Source: Jimgerdemannia flammicorona
Taxonomy: Eukaryota; Mucoromycota; Endogonomycetes; Endogonales; Endogonaceae
NCBI GenBank assembly: GCA_003990745.1
Contig: RBNI01000170.1
Span: 1 to 38,926 of the forward strand
Length of the DNA: 38,926 nt
Direction: 5' to 3'
This document shows, piece by piece, positions 20,746 to 31,469 of this stretch (the first letter of the stretch is position 1; each line of letters starts with the position of its first letter). The position numbers and the translations under genes are program-made. The notes beneath the pieces are model-generated. The model saw nothing but the letters and a program-made list of their open reading frames with translations. It was not told the origin of the DNA and made no database searches.

Positions 20746-23700
20746 GGCAGAAGGCTTAGGAATTTAACCAGGGTAGGGTGGTGACTGGTTCCAGATCTTG
20801 AGGTATGATATATAAAAGACTAGGTGTACTCTCATGGTTTCAGGTAGCTTGAGGTAGTAGGAGGATGCAAAAACTTATTTAGTGATCTCAAAAGGTCCAA
20901 TATACTTGGGTTGAAACTTATTTGAAGGGTAGTTGACTTGAGATTATATCTTGAGATTCTCAGTAGACAGTAGGACTTGATCTCCAACAGTGTAAGTAAC
21001 ATCACAGCATTTCTTATCAGCATACTTGGCTTAGTGCTGTTGAGCCTTCTGAAGATTTATGGTAGCAATCTTGAGTAGTTCATCCATTTTGTCTATAAGA
21101 TTCTTAGTGATTGAGACTTATATTTAACTGGTTTTCTTGAAAGAAAATAGACTTGCAGAGGTCTTGGGATCTTGACTGTAGAGTAATCAGAAAGGGAAAA
21201 GACCAGTAGATGATTGGACAGTATTGTTGTATATAAACTCTATATAAGTCAGATAGTGGTCTCAATCATCTTGCTCATAAGAAATATAGTTTCTAAGTAT
21301 TTGTTCTAGAGTTCTATTTATATACTCAGTTTGTTCATCAGTTTGTAGGTGAAAGGTAGTAGATATAGCCAATTGGATTTCTAGGGTCTTGAAGAGAGCT
21401 TGCCAGAAGTGACTGGTGAACTTTGAGTCATGATTACTAACAATTACTCATAATAGGCCATAGTAACAGAAGATAGACTTGAAGAAGATTCTTGCAATCT
21501 CAGGTGCAGTAGTATTGGTAGTAGTTGGTTCAGCAACCATAGTCTTAATCAGGTGGTCAACAAATATGATAATGGCATCAGTACCAGATTGAGTTCATGA
21601 TAGTTGAGTTACAAAGTCCATAGTAACTTGCTCGAATTTCTTAGTAGGAATTGGCAGTGGTTATAGCAAACTAGCTGGTACTTAGTTAGTAGACTTATTG
21701 TATTAGCATAGATTACAGCTGGCAATATAGTTCTTGATTTTCTTGACCATGCTTGGCCAATAGTAGTGGCATTAGATGTTCTTGACAGTCTTCTTGATTC
21801 TCAGGTAACTGATAAGAGGGGAATTATAGTGTTCTTGTAAAACCTTATAGTATAGATTCATGTTTTCAGATAGATAGACTTGATCTTGATAGTAGATCAG
21901 ATTGTTCTCAACAGTATATATATCCTTGAGCTCATTCAAGAAAACTCTAGTAGTAGCTATGTTTTCTTTATAAGCTTGTCTGATTTGGTCTAAGAATTCT
22001 GATACTAAGGTGACTTGCATGATTGTGACAAGGTCTGGATATCTTGATAAGATTTCTGATACTACAAGTATCTTGCCAGGCTTTTAGATGATCATTGGAT
22101 TGAAGGTTTGAAGCTTGAGACTCCACTTGGCTTGTAGATATGACAGAGTAGGTTGGGTGTTGATATACTTGAGAGATTGATGATTGGTAATAATATCAAA
22201 CTCAACATCTTCTAGATACATCACCAGTGATCTAGTGTATATATTATTGCTAGTAGTTCCTTCTCATGAGTGGCTAGCTTTTATTCAGCTGGGGCCAACT
22301 TGTAAGACTCAAAAGTAATAAGATAATGTTCTTTACCATCATCTTGTAACAGGACTGCTCTAATGGCAAAATTCAATGCATCAGTAATAACTATGAATTT
22401 TAGGCCTTGATCTGCATTATGCAGGACTAGAGCATGGATAGTTCTTGAGTTCTTGAAAGGCTTGTTGACAGAAGAGGTCTCAGATATAGAGTACATAGTG
22501 GTCTGAGTGTGGGGCCTTCCTCATGAGGTTAGTTAGTGGCTCAGCAATACCAGAGAAGTTTCTGAAAAAGTAGTGATAGTAGCCAGCTAGACCAAGGAAG
22601 GATCAGAGTTCTGTGAGATTTGACAGAATAGGCCATTCTTTGATTACTTCTATCTTGTGTAGATCTACTTGAATTCCTTATATAGAGACAATGTGGCCAA
22701 GGTATTCGACTTGTTTCTTGAAGAATTCACACTTCTTGAGCTTGGCATAAAGCTTATATTTTTGCAGGATCTCTAGGACTATTTGAATATATTTGAGGTA
22801 TTCTTCTTTAGTTGCACTAAAGATCAGGATATTGTCAAGATATACTAATAGAAAAATAAATAGTTAGTCCTTGAATATCTTGTTCATCAGGGTCTAAAAT
22901 ATAGTGGGTATATTGGTGAGACCAAATACTAAGACCAGGAATTCATAGAGTCCAAAGAGGGTTATGAATGCAGTCTTGAGAATGTCTTCTGGCTTAATTT
23001 AAATCTGGTGGTATCCTGACATAAGGTCTAACTTGGTGAAGTATTGGCATTCTTGAGAGTATCAAAGATTTGATCAATCAAGAATAGTGGATAGCAGTTC
23101 TTGACAGTGAGTTTGTTGAGTATACAATAGTCTATACATATTCACAGGGTACTATCCTTCTTCTTGATGAATAAGACTAGTGAGCCATAAGGAGATTTGC
23201 TTGGCTGAATGGCTTTTCATACAAGTAGCTCTTCTAGTTCTTTCTTGACTGCTTCAATTTTGAGTGGCAACATACAGTATATATATTTCTTGGGTAGTAC
23301 AGCTCCTGGGGTCAGTTCAATTTCATGATCAACTTCTCATGTAGGTGGTAGACCAGATAGCTTGTCTGGAAAGACATCCTTGAATTCTTCTAGTAGTAAC
23401 TTGATACTTTTATTGACTAATAGTCTCTTGTCTTGTTTCTTGAGACAGACTATTATAATAAAGGTATATATTGTCTTCTTAAGGGCTCTCTTATACTATA
23501 TAGCTGACAGTGTTGCAATCTGGGTCTTGCTTGTAGTCTTGTTTGTCTTAATAGTGATATTGACTCTATCTTGAAGTAGAGTGACTTCATTCTTACACCA
23601 ATTGATGTCTGGGTTATGTTTTATAAGCCAGAGTTTTTCTAAGATCAGGTCATAATCTCCTAGTGGTACAACCTCAAAGTCTACTCATTCCCAATATTTC

Positions 23701-23944
23701 TGGATCTTGATGGGTAGTTTGGTGACAATTGACTCAATGGGGTGCAGAGTACTATCTATAGTAACTATACTATTGTTCTTGGGTATAGGCTTAATAAGGA
23801 TCTTGAGGCTTTTGATGAGATTCTGATTGATGAAGTTTCCTGCAGCTCTGCTGTCTATGAGTACTTGAACTTATTTTCCTTTGACTAGGCCTTTGAAAAT
23901 GAGCATAGCTTGAGCTTGATTTTCACTAAGACTTGCTACTTAAT

Positions 23945-24319
23945 CAGTACTGCCAAAATCTTTTTGATCTTGTTTAGTTTCAAAGAGTTCTTGAACTTCT
24001 GTAATCTTGAGTTGACTGACTGAGTTCTTGAACTTCTGTAATCTTGAGTTGACTGACTTTTTCTAGGATCATTTATATAACTCAGTCTCTTTCCTTAACT
24101 GTGTAGTCTTGATCCTTTTGATTGATAAGTAGAACTTAAACTTGTTCTTGAAAGTCTGGGTCAATGACACCAGTATCTATATCTAAATGATGTTTGATAC
24201 TGAGTCCTGATTATAGTGTAATTCTGGCATAATATCCTTTAGGACAATGAACTGCAATTCCAGTAAGTACCAGAGTGCAGCCCTTGGCTAGAATAGTGAC
24301 TTATTTGACTGAGTATAGG
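23945..24319 (-). pseudogene. dUTPase domain of A2, cut by B1
   Basis: Motif 2 YYARITLxSGLSIKHHLDID, motif 3 TGVIDPDFQEQV (about 24150-24170), motif 4 YTVKERDxVIxMILEKV (about 24075-24115) and motif 5 QKDFGSTD (about 23950-23975) are readable. The element B1 starts at 24320, inside the LYSVK codons that follow motif 1, so the N-terminal part is separated. A 37-bp tandem duplication (23985-24058) between motifs 4 and 5 adds a frameshift not present in A1. Confidence 0.85.
23985..24058. repeat. 37-bp tandem duplication
   Basis: The unit beginning 'gagttcttgaacttctgtaa' occurs twice back to back (23985-24021, 24022-24058), nearly perfectly. The homologous place in A1 (about 2036-2072) has one copy. 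The unit is not a multiple of three and so breaks the dUTPase frame. Confidence 0.85.
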
Positions 24320-24585
24320 TGTAAGTGCACAACCTATAAGCCATCAAAATCACATGTAACCTCTGAACAAATCCGGAAATCATCTGCATGATTATGAAGC
24401 TAAGTCAAAATGAAGTTACAGTGTACAAAGCTGAGTCAACCCAAAGTCACAGAATACAAGATTTACACAAACAGAATCTTACCAATCAGTACCAAATGCA
24501 TATATACTGAGCACTAAGATATATCGAAATAAAGAACCACAACAAACTAAACAAACAATTCCAACTCCTGAATATATATACAAAT

Positions 24586-25710
24586 ATGACCACTGAGATC
24601 TATAACTGCATCTGTACTGACATTTGGAATGCTATTGTCAACTGAGCCACACTTCCTCTGCCTCTCATGAATATCCATAGCTTAGCACCCCTTTACTTTG
24701 TGGAAGCCCAATGGAATGCCCTGAACATACTTAGTAAGGCTCACTAAATCAGACAAATCTCAAGCTACTATCAGATTGGCTGTCTCCTAGAAGACATGGT
24801 CGAGTACCACTATGATACAGATATTACTCAGATATCTCAACACTAGAAACTCATTGCCTATAAACATTGAGAACTCTTTTATGAGTATAGCACTGTTATT
24901 CTCTATCTCTGAGTTACTACTACCAAAATGGTCACTATTCTGTCCTATGAACAAATTGACAATATGATACAAGAACTCAACCACAAGTACATCAAGTATG
25001 TTCAAACCACAGACAGAACCTTCCTGCACCCTGATGACCACATTCTGCAAATACCCCAAGTTGGATATACCATAAAGGATGTCTATGATATAATCCAGTT
25101 TGACTAAGATAAAGCAGAAGATAACAATCCCCATGATACCAATATGATCTCCAGCCAAGGATCTCTGCCAACTCTGATCACTTTGCCAATCTTGCTAATA
25201 AACTTATAATAGTTCATAACTACCTATGAGACTTATTAGGATAATGACCACTGGTATGAGTACTAATCTGCATTCACTCCTGATTATTTCAACTATAATG
25301 AAGAGACCAGAGAATACAATCTGTATCTCCAGACAATCCTTGAGATCAAATCAACAACTCTGCCACCTAAGTATGAGTGATATAAACTACAGCCACCAGC
25401 TTACTATAATCCAGCAACTTATAGTACTATAACTTATAAAAGATATGCAGATAGCAAATCTGATGAAAGTGAAAATGATGTACCCCTCCTTCACCCAGCA
25501 ACTCTATATCTAGTATATAAGGTAGATAATGCTATCCTATGAGATAGTGACAAGGTTTCAATATATTACTATATAAGTAAACAAAGAGAAGTAATCTGAG
25601 AAGTACTCTTCATAGACAACTACTTTATCAGAGATAATATCATCAATGGTAATGTCATTGGAAGACTACTCAAATAGTATCTAAACCTATAGATAGCTTA
25701 GCAGTTATAG
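24586..25710 (+). pseudogene. Decayed frame of about 360 codons inside the B1 LTR
   Basis: One frame can be followed from ATG 24586 to past 25680 without any frameshift, interrupted only by about 15 stops, nearly all explained by C-to-T or G-to-A change of Gln, Arg or Trp codons. Readable segments include LEDMVEYHYDTDITQISQH, KMVTILSYEQIDNMIQELNH, HPDDHILQIPQVGYTIKDVY, TPDYFNYNEETREYNLYLQ, YKLQPPAYYNPATYSTITYK and EVLFIDNYFIRDNIINGNVI. I do not recognise the protein. Its position within an LTR, ahead of gag, is unusual. It may be captured host or transposon coding sequence. Confidence 0.6.
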
Positions 25711-25853
25711 TATAGTTAGATTAGTCTTATATGACATGACTGTTAACTAACTCAGTAGTCAGATGATCTCTTGATATGTCAGATCACACTTGTACTATAT
25801 GACTGCATTCTGACTCAGCAAAGTACTAAGTACTATATCCATATTTAGTATAG

Positions 25854-25864
25854 CCCAGATAACT

Positions 25865-25866
<2 letters not shown>
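25854..25866. repeat. Target-site duplication, left of SINE copy 2
   Basis: CCCAGATAACTCC, identical to 26159-26171. Perfect identity within an otherwise decayed LTR shows that the insertion came after the LTR had mutated. Confidence 0.85.
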
Positions 25867-25913
<47 letters not shown>

Positions 25914-26158
25914 GAACTCATGTCCCACGGATTTTTATTGGAAAGGAACCTAGACTATATAGGCCAAAACCCTCTCCTACCACCCACCAAGTACTGTCCC
26001 CCCATTAACCTAGGCTAGCTATTGTCCAGCAGCTCAACTATGCCAGATGTAGCAGGGCCTATGATGGCCTGCACCTCATTCTGCACACCATGCTCTCTCT
26101 ACTACCAGGGGAAACCCAACCATACACCAATGACCGAAAGCATACCCAATATATGTAC
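25867..26158 (-). mobile_element. SINE-like retroposon, copy 2 (intact, recent)
   Basis: A 292-bp insertion that begins on the plus strand with 44 uninterrupted T (25867-25910), that is, a minus-strand element with A44. Flanked by perfect 13-bp direct repeats CCCAGATAACTCC (25854-25866 and 26159-26171). The body is G+C richer than its surroundings, keeps CG dinucleotides and shows no RIP. AATAAA lies about 25 bases before the poly(A). I see no convincing tRNA-like head or internal A/B boxes, so it may derive from a polymerase II transcript. It depends on LINE machinery not present here. Copy 1 lies at 10325-10979. Confidence 0.85.
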
Positions 26159-26171
26159 CCCAGATAACTCC
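26159..26171. repeat. Target-site duplication, right of SINE copy 2
   Basis: Second copy of CCCAGATAACTCC; the LTR sequence resumes here with 'tcactagtataaat', as in the B2 LTRs. Confidence 0.85.
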
Positions 26172-26779
26172 TCACTAGTATAAATACCCCCTCCCACAGA
26201 CCTCAGAATCTCAGACTTGAACAATTCAAACATAATTCCTGAGCACTTTCTCACAAAATCTCTTCATACAAACTACTCCTAGTATAGTAATATCATAAAT
26301 AGCAAATAAACCTATTTAATAACCCACAAACCACTCTTAAGTAAATCTACTCCCCATTAGATCCCACTCCTAACCCTATCACAAAATCTCCTAATTGGGT
26401 ATTATCTGCAGCAATACATCAATTCAACTAAGCTAATCTTAGTTTCTTGAACTTCCTGAAATATGGAAAAACCTGAATATTCAGAACTAGTCTGAAAAAG
26501 GACTTTGGTTGAGACATTAATCCAATTTTGAAATCAATAAGTATAGAGGACATACTCTATATGAAATTGATCTTAACCTTAAGAAAATAGTCTTTTAGAA
26601 TATCCAGAACTTTCAGAAAACTCTTCCAGAACTACATAATAGTTATCCTAATAAGTGACCCTCTTACAACTTGGTAGTAGCAGCTTACAATCCAATTCTA
26701 CTTCAAGACACTTCCTCACTTTACTACAAAACTCTCTGAGAATTCCTATAAGTTAGTATAAAGTCCAACCTCTGAACTG

Positions 26780-28221
26780 GAATTTATCCTGAACTATCTG
26801 ACAATCTGGAGAGAATTGAATCTGATATATAAGAACAATTTGACCTCCACACTTACAACAAGTGGGACAGACTTCATTCAAAAAAAGAAATACTCTAATT
26901 AAACCAGTAAATAGGTAAAATTCTATTCACCAAACTTCTTACTCTACACCCCACAAGTTAAGATGAAAAAGGTCTTATAGAAGCCTTATTTATTCTTTTC
27001 AATAAGAGTTTTGTCAGCTCTATAAATCTGAGCAATCTAGGACAACCAGCAGCAGTCTTTCTAGCCTTAGTTCCTCATAAAGCCCAAGTCTCCATAGCTA
27101 AGTGGCTCAACTCTACCAACTTTCACTACACCAGAACTAGGACTGCATTATACTACTGATTCCAGAACAGCAAGACCTATCATATTCTTAAGGAAGAAGC
27201 AAGAGAAACCCTTCATCAACAACCTGATCCTGAATCAGAAGTAGGCCTAGCTATAGCTTTACCCAAAACCAAAACTAATACTGAACCAGAACTTGATTTT
27301 AAATTAAGTCTATCTGAAATCAGATATATAACTAATTCTGTCTACTTTGATGCCAAGCAAACCCAACTACACAGAGACCAAGCTGAAGAGGAGAAGGAGT
27401 ATCTTAGTGAATTCAATTCCAGATATACCACTGAAAGAGACATACCTCCATCAGGACAAAATACACCTATACAGCAACAGACAGCTATCTATTGAGCCTT
27501 CACTCCAGACCCATAACTATTACTCCAGCAAACAACATAGTGAACCAACAGATTTTAGATCTTATAGCCTAGGTAGCAATAATAGTAGCAATCATTACTA
27601 CCTTAGCCAAACAGACCCAACCAACAAAAAATCTGAGCCTATCTATCTTTAATGGTACTGTATAAGAAGTTCAAAGCTTCATTAGTATAGTTGACACTAA
27701 CTTCAAAGCCAATCAATGGACTAATGAGTGAGTTGCTGATTGCCTTCTAATAAACAATCATAACTACACTCTGGAACAACTCTTTGCTACTACTACAGCC
27801 TATATCCATCAAGTTGTTATATTTTTTCAAGGATCTGCTGAAGAATGATGGCAAATCCTTTCTGAAAAACCTCTCATATGGGACACCCAACCTGCAGTTA
27901 TTGTCCAGAATATAGCAAACAATGCTCCAGGATATGGAGCCTACCCTGCAGTCCCTGGACTCAAGCAACTCATGATTGCTCAATATCATAGTGAAATCAT
28001 GATTACTGAATCTCAAGTTAAACTCTGTAATCTCAAATTTGATATATATAACAAGAAGGAATTCAAAACCTTCTATACAAAACTCAAATCACTTCTGAAC
28101 ACTATTGGTCTAGGATACATTGCCAATGATGAGATATGAAATAGTATAAGAGCAGACCATTTATTTAATGTACTGTCTGAATAGCTTACTAGAAAAATCT
28201 GAGAACAAGGATGTCTAGTTG
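26780..28221 (+). pseudogene. B1 gag, first part
   Basis: Matches the minus-strand gag of B2 (about 31470-33050) along its length. Readable parts: IGKILFTKLLTLHP, GLIEALFILFNKSFVSSINL, HKAQVSIAKWLNSTNF (26870-27130), YTETKLKRRRSILVNSIPD (from about 27365), and towards the end the Gag-core-like FDIYNKKEFKTFYTKLKSLL and IGLGYIANDEI. It stops at the AGTTG target site and continues at 34594. Numerous stops. Confidence 0.75.
28217..28221. repeat. AGTTG target duplication, left of B2
   Basis: AGTTG directly before TGTAAGAGGG; the partner is at 34589-34593. Five bases is the usual length for gypsy integrases. Confidence 0.85.
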
Positions 28222-29719
28222 TGTAAGAGGGTTGCTTTTTAGGATAACTGTTACATAGTTCTGGAAGGGTTTTCTGGAAGTTCTGGATATTCTAGAAGAC
28301 TGTTTTCTTATGGTCAAGATCAATTTCATATGAAGTATATCCTCTACACTTATTGATTTTAAGGTCAGATTGACATCTTAACCAAAGTCCTTTTTTGAAC
28401 TAGTTTTAGATATTCAGAATTTTCCATATTTTAGGAAGTTTAAGAAACTAAGACCAGCTTAGTTGAATTGGCATATCACTGCAGACAATACCCAATTAGG
28501 AAATTTCATAATGGAGTTAAGAGTGGAACCTAACAGGGAGTGGATTTACTTAAGAGTAGTTTGTGGGTTATTAAATAGGTTTATTCGCTATTCATGATAT
28601 TGCTATACTGAGAGTAGTTGTATGAAGGAATATTGTAGGGAAGTACTCAGGAGTTGTGTTCAGATTGTTCAGGTCTATTTAAGTCTGAGATTCTGAGGTC
28701 TGGGAGAGGGGGTATTTATACTAGTAAGGGGCTATCTGGACTATACTGAATATAGATATAGCACTTAGTGCCTTACTGAGTTGGAATGCAGTCATATAGT
28801 ACAAGAGTGATCTGATATGTCAAGAGATCATCTGACTGCTGAGTCAGTTCACAGTCATATCATAGAAGGCTAATCTAACTATACTATGACTGCTAAGCTA
28901 TTTATAGATTTAGATGCTATCTGGTTAGTCTTTGATGATATCACTATTGATAACATCATCACTGATAAAGTCTGAGCAGTTTTCTGACTTCTGACATTAT
29001 CAGTTTCAAGGTATTATCACTTCTATCTCTTACAAGATTAAGGCTATCCTTAGTGGTGGTATTTATACAAGGATAACAGGTCTTAGTTTTTTTTGGCCTA
29101 CTGGTACATTTGCAAGGACTGGCCATCCTTGTCTAGGGCAAGGACTCTCAATGTCATGGCTGGGGGTTCAAATCTCTCAGAAATGATATTTTTTGTAATC
29201 TGAAGCAATTTCTAGTAGTAATATCTATCATGTGGATGGCTTGAGATTGGTTTCAACAATGTTGACTTTCTTGAGTTTAGATGAAGCATCCATCACTCTC
29301 CAATAGAGGTGACACAGATAGAGTGAATAGAGTTGTTCAAATGTATTTTGCTTCTGCTAAGTAATGAGGTCTTGTATAGTTATGGTGTATCTTGGTCTTA
29401 AGTTTGATAAGTACAGTTCATGAACTCTTGATGGATGAGATAGAGTCCTTCTTGTCTCAGTTTGAGTTTGGTACTTTCAGTTTCCTTTTTGTAATAGTAC
29501 AGTATACTAAACTAGTTATAGAGGTTTAGAGTCAGTCTTATGGTTATAGTACTTCTTCTGATATTCTTGTATCTTGGTGGTAGGTTCTTGTGTTTGCTGG
29601 TGTATTTTGTGTAACCAGATGATCTCTTTAGTAACTTGTTTTGTAGTCTCGCATGTGGTTTCCAAATTGGTTCTGAGGATGACATGCGATTTTGGTGGTT
29701 TGGAGATTATATACTTATA
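28222..29719 (-). repeat. B2 LTR (3' in element direction)
   Basis: 1498-bp direct repeat of 33096-34588, beginning TGTAAGAGGG and ending 'tatacttata', decayed from CTTACA. Right next to it 29720-29735 'ctctccccttctta' gives the coding-strand polypurine tract TAAGAAGGGGAGAG. Confidence 0.88.
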
Positions 29720-29734
29720 ACTCTCCCCTTCTTA

Positions 29735-30660
29735 GCTTTCAATATCCTCATCAAGACCTTCTAATTTAATCTAGTGTTATTGTATCATTTGGATGGTTCT
29801 TGTGGCTATGTTTGTTGAGGATTTGTTCAACTTTGTACTTTTCTTAGTCATTGATAATGACAGATACAGGTGGTTCTGTGGTTCAGTTCAGAAATATATC
29901 TTAGACCTTCTGGGGTAGTGGTCTGATATAGCTGTTAACTTTGGAAAAGTCTTCTTCAGAGTTCTCAGATTCTTCTTTAGATGGGCAGATGGAGATGGTA
30001 AAGAGAGGGCATTTCTTGGCCAATTTCTTGAGTTGTAGCTTGTTGATGTAGGTGATCTTTGGTCCAGAGTCACTAGAACTGAGTGGGTCCTTTTTACCTT
30101 GCAGTTTGAAGTTGTGGTGTCCTTTCTTGATGGTCAGAGAATGGTTTACCCAATTGATCATAGGGTTCTCTTGTTTTAACCATAGAGTCCCAAGATGATC
30201 TCATTGTCTGGAAGTAGTACGATTTAGAGGGTAACATGTACTCAGTAGTCACCAATTCGGAAGGGCAGATTGCAGACTTCCTTGCTAATGATATGGGAGG
30301 TTCCATTAGCTGTAGAAACTGCTTGAGTTTGCTGTACTGGAGAGGTGAAGACCTTGAGTCTGTTGGCTGTTTCTTCATTGATGAAGTTGCCTGAGGTACT
30401 ACTGTCTATCATAATCTTGACAGATGCTCAATTGACAAAAGCTTGAAGTATAAGCAGTTTGTCTGATCCAATAGTGGTGATTTTGGTTGTGGGAGCTTTC
30501 CTTCTATTGGTTCTTCTTTGAGCCAGTTCATTGACTCAAGAGAAGCAATCATCAATCATTTGGAAAGAGTACATTCCAATACCATGGGGATATCAGCTAC
30601 TTGATATATATCTATCTTCGATTTTCTTATAGAATTATTCTTCTTTGTTTGTGGTAGGTT
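29735..30660 (-). pseudogene. B2 protease and joined pol C-terminus
   Basis: The protease region reads KIMIDSSTSGNFINEETANRLK (about 30350-30425), with the catalytic DSG as DSS, the same substitution as B1. It continues through INWVNHSLTIKKGHHNFKLQ (about 30160-30100) and a charged linker to about 29900. After the deletion junction near 29890 the frame continues as EPPVSVIIND-like sequence and KYKVEQILNK, the start of a chromodomain, but YLVKW is not seen. There is therefore no RT, RNase H or integrase in this copy. Confidence 0.75.
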
Positions 30661-30679
30661 GGACTGGGGCCTTGTTTGA

Positions 30680-31025
30680 TGAGCCAAATTCTTTGGATCC
30701 TCAGATGGTGGGTAGTAGTTCAGAGACTTCCTTGACTGTCAGGGTTGACTCAATTTTTTTGAATAGGATCTGGGCAATGCAGAAACCAATGGGAATCTTG
30801 AAGAGTGTCCAACTATGGTTTCAGATGAGAACAATAATTTCACCTGTATAATCTTTGCCAATGACTCCTCCTTCTACTGAGTCCTTTCAATACTAGGCTG
30901 CTGTGACAGCATATTTTTCCAACATGTCCTTCAGGGATTTGGATACTGATTCCTGTATAGACTTGCTTGACTTCTCAGTTGGAAACTGTAGCTTCTTCAG
31001 CTACATACAGGTCATATCCAGCTAC
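30680..31025 (-). pseudogene. dUTPase domain of B2
   Basis: Readable motifs: 1 VAGYDLYVAEEATV, 2 VGKICCHSSLVLK (Arg of the usual RSxL replaced by His), 3 GGVIGKDYTGEIIVLI, 4 IGFCIAQILFKKIES and 5 GSKEFGSSN. Compared with B1 one base is missing between motifs 2 and 3 (about 30866-30872), giving a frameshift; two stops are visible. It lies between the zinc knuckle and protease, as in family A. Confidence 0.88.
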
Positions 31026-31157
31026 CTTTTGACTTTCTTTGGTTGGGGCCTTGGCAGTTTGTCTTAACTTGACAAAGTCCAGTATTCTGGTAGTCAGGTT
31101 ATTGAGGTGGTGCAGAGTAGTAACAGTTGCTCATGTTGCTGTTTGGGGTTTTCAGTT

Positions 31158-31204
31158 GGGGCAGGCACTTGCCATATGTCCTGTCTTTTGGCAATAGAAG
31201 CATG
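31158..31204 (-). other. Gag zinc knuckle of B2 (CCHC intact)
   Basis: The minus strand reads CFYCQKTGHMASAC, a complete CX2CX4HX4C retroviral-type knuckle. The equivalent in B1 (about 34857-34899) has both first cysteines changed to Tyr. Confidence 0.85.
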
Positions 31205-31469
31205 CTCCACTTCTTTGAAGTTCATTCCTTTCTCCTTCAGTGAGTTTCTTGAAGGTACTCAGCTGGGTAGATTCATGATTTCTGGGTGTCCATGAGGTGG
31301 ATGTGGAGAGAGCTCAGGATACTTCATGCTTGGGTTCTTCTTTCTTAGTCCAAGTCTTTTCCTTATTGTTGAATTGTCTTCAGGGCAGAATTGGTCCAGC
31401 TGTTAGGATTCACTTGACCATAGTCTTGATTCTTGCTAGGCATCATTATTGGTGATCACAACCAACTGG

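Larger units (their letters stand above)
20244..24319 (-). pseudogene. Gypsy element A2: dUTPase-protease-RT-RNase H-integrase-chromodomain
   Basis: Most complete copy of family A. In coding direction: dUTPase (truncated at 24319 by B1), protease DSRAAGNFIN (about 23830-23866), RT (about 23400-22560) with FIKKKDSTL and YLDN in place of YLDD at about 22823-22850, RNase H with FAIRAVLLQDDGKEH (22281-22496), integrase with the zinc-binding region (about 22020-21772) and TDEQTEYINRTLEQILRNY (about 21360-21290), and a C-terminal chromodomain (20601-20745). Domain order RT-RNase H-integrase and the chromodomain place it among Ty3/gypsy chromoviruses. Stops are scattered, frameshifts are few, and substitutions dominate. 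Gag and the 5' LTR should lie beyond the inserted B1 element, outside the window. Confidence 0.9.
24320..26668 (+). repeat. 5' LTR of B1 (long, with a central coding-like insert)
   Basis: Begins TGTAAGTGCACAACC and ends CTCTTACA. About the first 100 bp and the part from about 25600 onward match the reverse complement of the B2 LTRs. The centre (about 24430-25600) does not match and instead holds a decayed long frame. Without the SINE it is about 2.05 kb against about 1.5 kb for B2's LTRs. Directly after it, 'acTTGGTAGTAGCAGC' is a candidate primer-binding site beginning with TGG. Confidence 0.75.

Noticed and set aside
24787..25158. Minus-strand 123-codon open frame as a gene
   Set aside because: It is antisense to the long decayed plus-strand frame, where the same DNA reads as coherent protein; the open antisense frame is likely chance.
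24586..25710. Reassigned TGA codon (Trp) explaining the in-frame TGAs
   Set aside because: TAG and TAA also occur at Gln/Trp positions in the same frames, and the Ras gene and paired-copy comparisons point to transitions from RIP. A changed code is not needed.
25867..25910. T44 tract as a transcription terminator or assembly filler
   Set aside because: It is one end of a 292-bp segment with perfect 13-bp flanking duplications, so it is the complement of a poly(A) tail.
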